Source: Paenibacillus sp. S150 (lineage in GTDB: Bacteria > Bacillota > Bacilli > Paenibacillales > Paenibacillaceae). Taken from it: a stretch of DNA of 64,000 nucleotides. Of the stretch, positions 16,668 through 24,758 are shown one piece after another. The stretch covers positions 1-64,000 of the forward strand of contig NZ_JACBYI010000018.1 in NCBI RefSeq assembly GCF_019352175.1, written 5' to 3'. The notes under the pieces are model-generated. The model did no database searches. It worked only from the letters and a program-made list of their open reading frames with translations, and was not told the origin of the DNA. Both the position numbers and the translations under genes were made by a program. The number at the start of each line of letters is the position of its first letter. Position 1 is the stretch's first letter.

Positions 16668-16758
16668 TTTTTCAATGAATAACAGGAATAAAGGTTGATC
16701 TTTTGCGAAATTGCGGCGACAATCGAATATATAACATTCCAGGGGAGGATCGACGAAG

Positions 16759-17526
16759 TTGGACAGCACAAGCAACAACAGCAATACTTCCACGCATGAC
16801 ATTATCGATCTGTGCCTGCTGGCCGGTAAAATCATGCTGCAAAGCGGCGCGGAAACCTACCGCGTGGAGGACACCATGAGCCGCATGGCGGCATCGCTCG
16901 GCTTCCCGGGCGCGCACAGCTACGTCACACCGACAGTCATTATGTTCACTACCAGCCGGACGGAGCCGGTGAAGCTGTTCCGGATTGCCGAGCGGACGAC
17001 CGATCTGCAAAAGGTCTCCGAGGTCAACGACATTTCGCGGCGGCTGAGCGAACGCCAGCTCACCGCAAATGAAGCCCGGGAGCGCCTGGACGTTGTGGAT
17101 GATGCCGCCCATGCCTATCCGGCCTGGCTGCAGATTGCAGCCGCTGCGCTGACGGGCGCTTGCTTCACGGTGATGTTCAAAGGCAGTTTGTGGGACGCCC
17201 TTCCGGCAATCCTGGTGTCCGGACTGGGGTTCGCCGCAGCAACTTACCTGCACCGGCTCGTACAAATCCGCTTCTTCGCTGAATTCACCGCCTCGTTCCT
17301 GATCGGGCTGCTCGCCTTCTTCTCCGTCAAGCTCGGCCTCGGCCGGGAAATGGACAAGATTATTATCGGCTCGGTGATGCCGCTCGTGCCGGGACTGCTC
17401 ATTACCAATGCGGTCCGCGATCTGATGGCCGGCCATCTGGTCTCCGGCCTCTCCAAGGGAGCCGATGCATTCCTGACGGCGTTTGCAATCGGGACAGGCA
17501 TCGGGCTTGTGCTGTCGCTTTTTTGA
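16759..17526 (+). CDS. Threonine/serine exporter family, N-terminal-type subunit (ThrE-like)
   Basis: The 255-aa protein has a soluble N-terminal part with 'LQSGAETYRVEDTMSRMA' and 'SYVTPTVIMFT', signature of the PF06738 ThrE domain, followed by five hydrophobic segments. The start is TTG at 16759, nine bases after GGGAGGA; no ATG precedes the conserved region. The next gene, 28 nt downstream, encodes the complementary C-terminal-type domain, so the pair corresponds to one full ThrE split in two, as in B. subtilis YjjP/YjjB-type systems. It would export small amino acids or dicarboxylates. Confidence 0.87.
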   Translation: MDSTSNNSNTSTHDIIDLCLLAGKIMLQSGAETYRVEDTMSRMAASLGFPGAHSYVTPTVIMFTTSRTEPVKLFRIAERTTDLQKVSEVNDISRRLSERQLTANEARERLDVVDDAAHAYPAWLQIAAAALTGACFTVMFKGSLWDALPAILVSGLGFAAATYLHRLVQIRFFAEFTASFLIGLLAFFSVKLGLGREMDKIIIGSVMPLVPGLLITNAVRDLMAGHLVSGLSKGADAFLTAFAIGTGIGLVLSLF

Positions 17527-17554
17527 TCCCCCATGTGAAAGAGGTTAAACGTTC

Positions 17555-17986
17555 ATGATTTTGCAATTGATAACCAGCTTTATTGCCGCTTCCACCTTCT
17601 GCATTCTATTCAATGCACCGGCGCGCGCCTTGCTGCAGTGCGGGCTTGCAGGGATGGTGGGCTGGATGCTGTATCTGCAGCTCGATGAAAAATGGGACAC
17701 CGTGGTTGCCACCTTCGCGGCCACCGTGGTAGTCGGGGTAATCAGCCAGATCTTTGCCCGCTCCTTCAAAATGCCGGTTATTATCTTCAGCGTCGGCGGC
17801 ATTATTCCGCTGGTTCCGGGGGGCCTGGCTTATGATGCCATGCGCAAGTTCGTCGAGAACGACAACAATCTGGCTATCCAGTTTGCCGTCCAGGCCTTGC
17901 TGCTCTCCGGTGCTATCGCCACAGGGCTTGTGCTCAGCGAAGTGCTGGGTCAGATGTTCCGGCGGAAGAATAGCCGAAGCACATAA
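17555..17986 (+). CDS. Threonine/serine exporter family, C-terminal-type subunit
   Basis: The 143-aa protein has four hydrophobic segments and 'FSVGGIIPLVPGGLAYDAMRKFVEND', trimmed core 'GIIPLVPGGLAYDAM', typical of the ThrE_2 (PF12821) domain. It follows the ThrE N-type gene in the same operon with GAGG before its ATG. The two are expected to form one membrane complex. Confidence 0.87.
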   Translation: MILQLITSFIAASTFCILFNAPARALLQCGLAGMVGWMLYLQLDEKWDTVVATFAATVVVGVISQIFARSFKMPVIIFSVGGIIPLVPGGLAYDAMRKFVENDNNLAIQFAVQALLLSGAIATGLVLSEVLGQMFRRKNSRST

Positions 17987-18023
17987 TCTAACTCCGGCCT
18001 AAAGCGCTCCGCCAAAACATACA

Positions 18024-18071
18024 AAAGCTGCCCCGCTGGTCATGAAGATGACTTAAATGGGGCAGCTTTTT
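18024..18071 (+). terminator. Terminator after the ThrE-like operon
   Basis: Perfect 11-bp stem AAAGCTGCCCC / GGGGCAGCTTT with a 24-nt loop and a trailing T-run. Confidence 0.9.
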
Positions 18072-18276
18072 GCTTTTAAGGAGTTGCACGGCAATCTTTT
18101 GACAGCCCGCTATATCCAGCCGCCGGCCGAATTTATGGCAGATTTCTCTGAACAGCGCGCTTTGCTCCTATCCGTATCTGATGAACAGCCTGCGGCCCGG
18201 CTCATTGTCCGCGCACACCGTTGCCGCGGGCACATGGAAATCAAGCCCGGCTGCTTGCCGGTGCTTCCACCATAAT

Positions 18277-20304
18277 TCAATCCTCCCAGATCGCCGTTTC
18301 CAGTTGATCGACAAATTTGCGCAGCTTGCCGGCGATTTTCAGATTAATCGCCCCGTCCTGATACATTTGCTGCACGGTATTGCGCTGTTCCTGGATGGCC
18401 TGCAGCTTCAGCTCAAGCTTCTGGTCATCGACGACTCCATCCTTAATCCAGCCGTCCCCCTCGATAAGCCGGGATTCCATCTGCTCATACTTGTCGATGA
18501 CCTTCTGGGAAGCCAGCCGGTTCTCTTCGCTCATTTCTGCGCTGACGGCCGAGACAGCCGCCTGGCACATGGAAATCTTCGCAATCCGGGCGCTCTCGGC
18601 ATTCTGCGCTGCCAGCCGCCCTTCATCGCCGTTCAGACGGCCGGAGAATAATCCCGAGAAGAGACGCTGAATCTCCGTAAGCGAAAATTTGAGCTGCGTG
18701 TCGAGCCGCTTGCACATCAAGGCTTCCTTGTGATCCAGCAGCTCTTCCATCTTTGAGGCTATGGGAGCAGCGATGGAGCCATTCTCCAGCATTCGCCGCA
18801 GCTCTGAACGCTCGGCGGCAATAGCGCTTCGCTTGGCCTGGACCCCAAGCTGCCGGAGCCGTTCCGCTTCGGGATCGCCGCTTATTTCCGGAGCGCACAG
18901 CTTGTCAATTTTGTCTGTAAATTCCAGCAATGCAGGCTGGTTCGTGGGCTGGGGATTCTCCGAGACCAGGCTCCGCAGCATGCTCATGCCCGCGTCAATC
19001 ACCACCGATCTTGCCGTCAGCTCCGACTTGACTGAATAGCTCTCCACCACAACCGTTTCTTTCTCGTCAGCGAGCAGCGGCAGGAAGATGCTGGCAATCA
19101 CCAGCGACATCAGAATAACACCTGCCGCAAGGGCGATAATCAAATCCCGCTGCGGGAAGGGCGAACCGTCTCCCAGCACCAGCGGAATCGAGAAGGCCCC
19201 GGCCAGCGTTACCGCTCCCCGCACACCGGAAATCGAAGTAATCAGCTGCGACTTCAGCGGCGCTCTCCGGGTCCTCAGCCTCCGGCTCTCAAAGATGGAG
19301 TACGCATACACCCACACAAACCGCAGCACAATAAGCAGCGCCGTAACCGCCAGCACATAACCGGCTACCATAAAGTTGTTCAAGGTGGTGTCGCGGTAGA
19401 TCACCTCCACGACATCCGGAACCGAAACCCCCAGGATGAGAAAGACCAGCCCGTTCAGGATTAGCAGCAGCACGGACCAGGTGCTTGCCGAAACCAGCTG
19501 CAGCTTGTATTGCGGAGATACCGCCCGGTCCTTCTCGATGGCATACATTACGCCTCCGGCCACCACGGCCAGGATGCCCGACACGCCAAGCTCTTCACTG
19601 ACCAGATAAATAATAAAAGGCGTCAGAATCTGCAGCAGCACATGAATGGTGACATCCTCCATGCCGAATCTGCGGATGAACACGCTTAGCCGGATCAGCA
19701 GAAATGACAGCAGCGCTCCGACCAGCAGCCCTCCTGCCGCGATCAGCACAAAGCTGAGCGCCGCCTTGGGCAGAGAGAACATTCCGGTTACCGCCGCCGC
19801 TATGGCAAACTTGAAGGCAACCAGACCCGAAGCATCATTCATCAGCGATTCGCCCTCAAGAATACGGTGGATGCTCTTCGGCAGATGGACCTTTCCGGCC
19901 AGCGAGCTGACCGCAACAGCATCTGTCGGCGACAGAATCGCCGCCAGCGCAAATGAAGCGGCGAGCGGTATCGACGGAATCATCCAGTGAATGGCGTACC
20001 CGGCCACAAATACCGTTGCAAAGACCAGCCCCAGCGCCAGCAGCAGGATGGGAGCTCTGAGATTCCACAGCTCGTCGCGCGGTGTCCGCCTTCCGTCATT
20101 GAACAGCAGCGGAGCAATGAACAGCACAAAAAACAGCTCCGGCTCAAAAGACATATGTATTCCCGTCGGGACTACGGCTGCAATAACACCCAGTCCAATC
20201 TGAATCAGGGGAATCGGCACAAACGGGATGAACCGGTTCACGATATTGGACACCGCGATCAGTCCCAGCATTAAAAGCACAGCAAGAAATGTCTCCACGC
20301 CCAT
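18277..20304 (-). CDS. Na+/H+ antiporter, CPA1 (NhaP) family
   Basis: The protein of about 675 aa has 12 or so membrane helices followed by a long cytoplasmic C-terminal region (about 420-675) that probably regulates transport. 'ALAAILSPTDAVAVSSL' and 'GESLMNDASGLVAFKFA' are the CPA1 core motifs with the ion-binding aspartates. The ATG at 20304 (MGVETFLAVLL) is preferred because it opens directly on the first helix; an in-frame start at 20385 would overlap the XRE gene. It lies 46 nt downstream of that regulator and is probably co-transcribed with it. Role: sodium and pH homeostasis. Confidence 0.9.
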   Translation of the reverse strand: MGVETFLAVLLMLGLIAVSNIVNRFIPFVPIPLIQIGLGVIAAVVPTGIHMSFEPELFFVLFIAPLLFNDGRRTPRDELWNLRAPILLLALGLVFATVFVAGYAIHWMIPSIPLAASFALAAILSPTDAVAVSSLAGKVHLPKSIHRILEGESLMNDASGLVAFKFAIAAAVTGMFSLPKAALSFVLIAAGGLLVGALLSFLLIRLSVFIRRFGMEDVTIHVLLQILTPFIIYLVSEELGVSGILAVVAGGVMYAIEKDRAVSPQYKLQLVSASTWSVLLLILNGLVFLILGVSVPDVVEVIYRDTTLNNFMVAGYVLAVTALLIVLRFVWVYAYSIFESRRLRTRRAPLKSQLITSISGVRGAVTLAGAFSIPLVLGDGSPFPQRDLIIALAAGVILMSLVIASIFLPLLADEKETVVVESYSVKSELTARSVVIDAGMSMLRSLVSENPQPTNQPALLEFTDKIDKLCAPEISGDPEAERLRQLGVQAKRSAIAAERSELRRMLENGSIAAPIASKMEELLDHKEALMCKRLDTQLKFSLTEIQRLFSGLFSGRLNGDEGRLAAQNAESARIAKISMCQAAVSAVSAEMSEENRLASQKVIDKYEQMESRLIEGDGWIKDGVVDDQKLELKLQAIQEQRNTVQQMYQDGAINLKIAGKLRKFVDQLETAIWED

Positions 20305-20350
20305 CAGCCCCCAGGTATGATTAATTACATTTTGCAGCCACAATCTCCCT

Positions 20351-20551
20351 CTACTCTTCCTCCTCGTATTGAAAAATATCCTCAATTCTCAGCTTGAAGT
20401 ATCTCGCCAGCTTAAACGCCAGAATGATCGACGGATTATACCTCCCGTTCTCCAAGGAGCAGATTGTCTGCCGCGACACCTCCAAGGCTTCCGCAAGCTC
20501 CTCCTGCTTGATGCCATGCTGCTTCCGGATTGCTTCAAGCTTATTTTTCAT
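20351..20551 (-). CDS. XRE (Cro/CI)-family small regulator
   Basis: The 66-aa protein is a single helix-turn-helix domain ('KQEELAEALEVSRQTICSLE', 'NGRYNPSIILAFKLARYF') of the YozG/YvaO-like size class ending in an acidic tail. The second of two adjacent ATGs fits the GGAGG spacing. It is followed by the antiporter gene on the same strand. Two nearly identical 18-bp palindromes flank its own -10 region, so it is probably an autorepressor that also controls the antiporter. Confidence 0.9.
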   Translation of the reverse strand: MKNKLEAIRKQHGIKQEELAEALEVSRQTICSLENGRYNPSIILAFKLARYFKLRIEDIFQYEEEE

Positions 20552-20567
20552 CATGAAACCTCCAATA

Positions 20568-20629
20568 TGTAAAGCTCGCTTTACACAAACAATATCATTC
20601 CCTCAGCAAAATGTAAAGCTGGCTTTACA
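20568..20629 (-). promoter_or_regulatory. Promoter with twin TGTAAAGC operators for XRE-antiporter operon
   Basis: Two inverted repeats TGTAAAGC-N2-GCTTTACA lie at 20568-20585 and 20612-20629, 44 bp apart, about four helical turns. On the minus strand TTTACA, contained in the upstream repeat, is followed by 17 bp and TATTGT, which make a plausible -35 and -10. One operator thus covers the -35 and the other lies just after the -10. Confidence 0.78.
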
Positions 20630-20666
20630 AAACGCTACAGCCCTCCATAAAGCACTGCTCACAGAC

Positions 20667-20712
20667 AAGCAGGAGCCGGACCGGATCAGGCCGGTTCGGC
20701 TCCTGCTTTATA
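20667..20712. terminator. Strong hairpin, probable terminator
   Basis: Arms of 16 bp (GCAGGAGCCGGACCGG with one mismatch to its partner) and a 6-nt loop lie between the glycosyltransferase gene end and the antiporter operon promoter. The T-rich side is on the plus strand; on the minus strand the stem still follows the glycosyltransferase stop by about 75 nt. Confidence 0.7.
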
Positions 20713-20782
20713 TTTTAACAGCTGTCTGTCGTCAATCAGCACTCCCGCATTGCGGTGAACCGCCCGGGAATTTATTAGTGTA

Positions 20783-21658
20783 TCAGGCCAGCTGCAGGAT
20801 ATTCTGCACGATCTCCCGGTCCACATCCAGGTCAAACTTGCGGCCCCAGAAGCATCCCGCTCCCCTCTCCCGGATTCGTTCGTAATCCTCCGCCCGCAGC
20901 GTTCTCGGAAATTCCGGTCCGGTGTCCCAATCGGTATAGCGTTTGATTTCATTGACAACCCTATGCTTGTAGCTGCTGTTCAAGATAATGGAATGAAAGA
21001 AGATTTCGTCTCCGCAAAAGGAATTCTTGAATAAACGGACGTACCCCGGATTCCTATGGATATATTCCAAAATATACTCCATGCACTCTCCGGTAATGGA
21101 CATCCAGTTCGAGCCCTTGTACAAATCATCCGGCAGGTGCTTCAGGCTGCGCTTCAGCATCGGCACCGACATGACCAGATTCATGTAGCGGTTGCGGATC
21201 TCCGAAACCGCTTTGGCCCGCGAGACCAGAAACTTCGGATAGTATACAGACACTCTGTACATGCAGCCCCACATCTCCGCGTCATTCGGGAGCTGCAGAT
21301 GCTTGACGAACTCTTTTCCCTGATGCTCCTTAAAGAAGCCGACGATCGTATCGTTCGGAACCAGCGGCAGATCCTGCCCGCTTATAATATGAATATAATT
21401 GAAGTGCCCCTGCTCTTTGATCAGCTCAAAGCATTTCAGGATGCATTCGATCTGTCCGTAATGGCCCCACTGCACATCCACAGGCCGCTTCACGAAATGA
21501 ATGTCTTCTCGATGGATAATCTGCGCCTCAATCCCGCTCTTCTGATCCACATGGAGAAAAAACTCCACATGCTCATCCGTTAACGTTTCCAGCAGCAGGT
21601 TGATCTGCTCCGGATTTTTATGACAAAGGACTACATATGCCATTTTGAAATTTGTCAA
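20783..21658 (-). CDS. GT14 family glycosyltransferase (core-2/I-branching type)
   Basis: The protein of about 291 aa starts 'MAYVVLCHKNPEQINLLLET' after a short lead and has 'FFLHVDQKS', 'YIHIISGQDLPLVPND' and 'GSNWMSITGECMEYILEYI', characteristic of the beta-1,6-N-acetylglucosaminyltransferase (PF02485) family. 'NSFCGDEIFFHSIILNS' holds the likely catalytic glutamate. No membrane anchor is present, so it acts in the cytoplasm on a lipid-linked or capsular glycan. The start is uncertain: TTG 21658 has AAAGGG eight bases upstream; ATG 21646 lacks a site. No other glycan genes are adjacent. Confidence 0.87.
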   Translation of the reverse strand: MTNFKMAYVVLCHKNPEQINLLLETLTDEHVEFFLHVDQKSGIEAQIIHREDIHFVKRPVDVQWGHYGQIECILKCFELIKEQGHFNYIHIISGQDLPLVPNDTIVGFFKEHQGKEFVKHLQLPNDAEMWGCMYRVSVYYPKFLVSRAKAVSEIRNRYMNLVMSVPMLKRSLKHLPDDLYKGSNWMSITGECMEYILEYIHRNPGYVRLFKNSFCGDEIFFHSIILNSSYKHRVVNEIKRYTDWDTGPEFPRTLRAEDYERIRERGAGCFWGRKFDLDVDREIVQNILQLA

Positions 21659-21734
21659 GACATTCACCCTTTCACTCAGTTATTCCCACATATTATAGGG
21701 GAATGAGCAAAGATGAACAAGCCCGCAGCGGAAC

Positions 21735-22601
21735 TTAAGCCTTCACCAGCAGCTTGATGCCGATATTCCATGGATCGGTGACCGTCACAATGCCATTTGT
21801 TTCGTCCACTCTGTATCCGGCGGAACGCACCCTCCCAGCCACTGCATCGCGTTCCCGGAGGCTTGGCAGCAGCAGGGTGAAATAATCAATGCCCGCCGCA
21901 TCCGCCGGCGCTGCCGGAGCCCCTTGACCCGCCCAAATATTCAGCCCCATATGGTGGTGATATCCTCCAGCCGAGATGAACAGCGCTGCATCACCGTATT
22001 GTGCCATCGGCTCAAAGCCCAGCGTATCGACATAGAACCTGCGGGCCTCGCCAAGATCGCCAACATGAAAATGAACATGCCCGATCACAGTACCCGCAGG
22101 CAATCCGGTCCACGCCAGACCTTCGGAAGCTGCCAGCAGTCCCTCCGCATCCACCGGATCTGTAGTCATGACAACATTGCCGTTAGCCTCATGCTTCCAG
22201 GTATCCCGCGGCCGGTCACGGTACAGCTCAATTCCGTTATTGTCCGGGTCCTGAATATACAGCGCCTCACTGACCAGATGATCCCCCTGTCCGATGTGAA
22301 TTCCCGAATCCATGAGATTGCGCAGCACCAGTCCAAGGCTGGGACGGTCCGGCACCAGAATGGCAAAATGATATAATCCCGCGGCCGAATTGCGGCGGAG
22401 CACCCGTGCATTCCCGATCTCGCGCAGCGTCAAAAGCACCCGCTTGCCGTCGGCCGTCATGTCCGCCTCACGCCCGTTCTGGCGCAGCAGCTTCAGTCCC
22501 ACTACATTCTGATAAAAGGCGAGCGAGCGCTCCAAATTGCTTACCCGAAGCTGCACAAGTCCAATTTCCAAGGTTTGCGGCAAGGTTGCGGCTGTTGTCA
22601 T
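21735..22601 (-). CDS. catE: VOC-family catechol-2,3-dioxygenase-like protein
   Basis: The 288-aa protein contains two vicinal-oxygen-chelate modules (about 10-130 and 155-285), with 'IGLVQLRVSNLERSLAFYQN' in the first and 'IGHVHFHVGDLGEARRFYVD' in the second. Histidines in 'IGHVHF' and 'YHHHMGLNIW' fit metal ligands. Length and pattern resemble B. subtilis CatE, which opens catechol rings in quinone detoxification. ATG 22601 follows AGGAGGGG. A consensus promoter with a palindrome downstream of the -10 suggests a quinone- or thiol-responsive repressor; none is encoded next to it. Confidence 0.85.
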   Translation of the reverse strand: MTTAATLPQTLEIGLVQLRVSNLERSLAFYQNVVGLKLLRQNGREADMTADGKRVLLTLREIGNARVLRRNSAAGLYHFAILVPDRPSLGLVLRNLMDSGIHIGQGDHLVSEALYIQDPDNNGIELYRDRPRDTWKHEANGNVVMTTDPVDAEGLLAASEGLAWTGLPAGTVIGHVHFHVGDLGEARRFYVDTLGFEPMAQYGDAALFISAGGYHHHMGLNIWAGQGAPAAPADAAGIDYFTLLLPSLRERDAVAGRVRSAGYRVDETNGIVTVTDPWNIGIKLLVKA

Positions 22602-22688
22602 AATTAACCCCTCCTGAGTATAGATGGTTCTCGGATAATTCCTTTTGTCCCGGTTAGTCTCAACAGTGCCGGTACTGCCAGTGCACCC

Positions 22689-22750
22689 TGTAACCAATTC
22701 CGTTACAAATTAACTTACTTTATTATAGTAGCATTCCATAAGTTTGTCAA
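22689..22750 (-). promoter_or_regulatory. Consensus sigma-A promoter plus palindromic operator for catE-like gene
   Basis: TTGACA (22745-22750), a 17-bp spacer and TATAAT (22722-22727) form a perfect consensus promoter on the minus strand. TGTAAC-N7-GTTACA at 22689-22707 lies at about +10 to +28, the usual place for a repressor block. A gene with so strong a promoter is expected to be repressed until induced. Confidence 0.85.
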
Positions 22751-22767
22751 TTACTTCTCCAAAACAA

Positions 22768-23025
22768 GCAGAAACGGCTGCGCCGTCCTTATAAAGACGG
22801 TATCCGTTTCAGCGAGAAAGATAAGGCTAATTGAGAGCGTGGAACATATAAACCTGAATTTCGAAAGTGAAATGAACAAATCCAGATCGGACAAGGGATA
22901 ACCCCTCTTTTTCCTTCACCCATTTGGTGCAAGCTGTTTGTAGCAAGACATCCCTTCGTGTAGAGCTTTTTAGATGATTTGTGGATACTTACTTTCGAAA
23001 TTCAGGATAAATTCTTATCTTTCAA
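22768..23025 (+). repeat. REP-like element interrupted by a MITE
   Basis: The REP-like element is about 98 bases when intact. It consists of a head hairpin (GAAACGG ... CCGTTTC enclosing CCGTC/GACGG), a linker 'agcgagaaagataaggctaa' and a tail 'acatataaattcttatcttt'. Here the tail is split after 'ataaa' by the 154-bp MITE at 22853-23006. Other copies: 23837, 30917, 37238, 44720, 44817, 46257 (inverted), 57145, 61022, 63265 (inverted). Confidence 0.85.
22853..23006. mobile_element. 154-bp MITE with 16-bp perfect terminal inverted repeats, copy 1
   Basis: The element begins CCTGAATTTCGAAAGT and ends with its exact reverse complement. It is flanked by ATAAA at 22848-22852 and 23007-23011; uninterrupted REP elements have a single ATAAA here, so the flank is a true 5-bp target duplication. 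It has no coding capacity. A second copy of identical length and about 95% identity by eye lies at 44904-45057. A transposase source is not in the window. Confidence 0.9.
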
Positions 23026-23836
23026 GCAGAAACGGCTGCGCCGTCCTTAACCGGGCAGCGCAGCTGTTTGCATTCCAGGTGTAAGGCTGGCTGCTGAAGC
23101 CAGGCGGAGAGCCAAGTGGAAAAGGTCACTTCATACTCCCACAGCCGCTTTTCCGCAAGGTCTTAGTGGAAAAAGGAACCCTAATTGATCCGTTTCTCTC
23201 CCCTGCAGAGGAATACGCCTAAATTAAGATGAACCTGAACCATTCATCCAAAGGGCAGCCATTTTAGTGGTAAAAAGGATCACTAATCCACCGCCTTCGG
23301 AGACTGGATCATCCCTAGTGGGAAAAAGTACAACTAATCCGGCTGAAATCAGCCGTATGGGGGGAGCGGGCCTCCATTAAGTATACAAAATCCCACTAAA
23401 GCCCGTTTAATCCAGAATTCCAGCCCATTAGTGTTACTTTTTACACTTCGCTTCGTCCCCTATGAATCTCTTCCTTGCGTTCCATCCGCTTGTTCAGGTT
23501 CTCCGGTTCATTTCATATACATTAAGTTTCTGTATTGTGTTTTTTAAAGATTACAGCACCGCCTTCCGCTTAAACAGCGGAGCGGACGGACCCGCGGAAC
23601 AGCGGCAGCGGCCGCCTGGGTCTCCGGATTTTCACCGCCAAGAGACTGCGACGAAATAAAGTACCGCTACATTGTTGACAAAACTCCCAAAACCGTGGAG
23701 CTTTTGTCAACAAAAGCGGGTACTCATTTCCCCGCAGCTCCTAAGAGGAATGAAATAAATCTGGAGAGCACAGCGAAACCCGGACAACGCCCCGTTCGCG
23801 GAGCGTCCACTCCAAAAGCCTGCGTATTCCTACGCA
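23026..23836 (+). repeat. LR element, copy B
   Basis: An LR copy of about 0.8 kb. It starts with the REP-like head 'gaaacggctgcgccgtcctt' but continues with LR-specific sequence. Within it are several degenerate copies of a motif like TAGTGGNAAAAAGTA (for example 23163-23190, 23266-23290, 23317-23342), the GTTGACAAAA hairpin near 23672-23711, and the 'cgttcgcggagcg' hairpin. No gene recognised. Confidence 0.85.
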
Positions 23837-23933
23837 AGTGGTAACGGTTACGCCGTCCTTATAAGAGACGGGGCGTTTCAGCGAGAAATAGAAGGATCAT
23901 TTAGTGTGCCAAGCATATAAATTCTATATTTAG
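23837..23933 (+). repeat. REP-like element downstream of LR copy B
   Basis: Head 'ggtaacggttacgccgtcct' (a variant of the usual head), linker 'gaaatagaaggatcatttag' and tail 'aagcatataaattct'. Its right end meets the T-run of the terminator at 23934. Confidence 0.8.
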
Positions 23934-23961
23934 AAAAAGCCGGCCAAATCATGGCCAGGCC
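23934..23961 (-). terminator. Terminator of the phosphoesterase gene
   Basis: On the minus strand, stem GGCCTGGCC / GGCCGGCT with a 7-nt loop, then TTTTT. It lies 60 nt after the phosphoesterase stop. Confidence 0.78.
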
Positions 23962-24020
23962 TTCATGAAACTTCATCGAACATGACTGAAACCGGATCTC
24001 GGGAGATGTACAGCTTGAAG

Positions 24021-24758
24021 TTATCGGCCCTTGCCTCTGTAATCCGCAGTCCTAAGCTCTCTAATATACGGCTCCAACTGGGGCATTTGCGAATCTGCGG
24101 CCTGCTGCACAGCCTGCTCGATATCATAAGGCACTCTTGCAAACTGAATATTCAGCGGCGCCGGAGCTTCGCCCCCGTATTCCCCCTCCATAATGACATA
24201 CGAGGCCTGCGTCAAATCCAGCGGATTGCCGACACTTCCCGCATTGAATAACGTCTTCCCGGCCGGATGCTGAAGGTATGCCCCATGAATATCCCCGTAG
24301 CCCGCTACATCCGCAGTCAGCTGTTCGGCACACTGCTCGGATGGTTCAAACATCGACAGGCGCAGCTCCGGATCGTCCCAAGGCTGGATTCGCTCATTCA
24401 CACTCCGCGGCGAGGCATGAAAAAGGCGGATATATTTGCCGCTCATCCGGAATTCAATAGAGAACGGCAGACCGCTCAAATAGGCAAGCCGCTCCGGTCC
24501 CAGCAGAGCACGATGCCACTTCACCACCTCAAGCTCAAGCGCGCTTTCGCCTGCAATGAATTCATCCCAGTTGCCTCTGACCACTTTCTCACAATGCTCT
24601 TGAATCAGGTCAACCGCCCGGCCGGAGTCAGGCCCTTTGCCCACCAGATCTCCGAGACAATAAATCCGGCTGATCCCACGCTGCCGAATATCTGCCAAAA
24701 CAGCCTCCAGCGCCGTTGCATTCCCATGAATATCCGAAATAATTGCGATTCTCTCCAC
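24021..24758 (-). CDS. Calcineurin-like metallophosphoesterase
   Basis: The 245-aa cytoplasmic protein has the di-metal motifs 'ISDIHGNATALEAVLADI' (DxH), 'CLGDLVGKGPDS' (GDxxxxG) and 'VRGNWDE' (in place of GNHD/E), a histidine in 'RLFHASPR', and 'GYGDIHGAY' where most relatives have GHxH. This matches the YfcE/ApaH-like serine-threonine phosphatase or phosphodiesterase group. The GTG at 24758 follows GGGGGGA; a start at 24821 lacks a site. The substrate is unknown. The altered last motif may change metal binding. Confidence 0.85.
   Translation of the reverse strand: MERIAIISDIHGNATALEAVLADIRQRGISRIYCLGDLVGKGPDSGRAVDLIQEHCEKVVRGNWDEFIAGESALELEVVKWHRALLGPERLAYLSGLPFSIEFRMSGKYIRLFHASPRSVNERIQPWDDPELRLSMFEPSEQCAEQLTADVAGYGDIHGAYLQHPAGKTLFNAGSVGNPLDLTQASYVIMEGEYGGEAPAPLNIQFARVPYDIEQAVQQAADSQMPQLEPYIRELRTADYRGKGR

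Noticed and set aside
18057..18275. 72-codon plus-strand frame after the ThrE operon
   Set aside because: Its start lies inside the terminator stem and no ribosome site fits; an internal TTG start is possible but unsupported.
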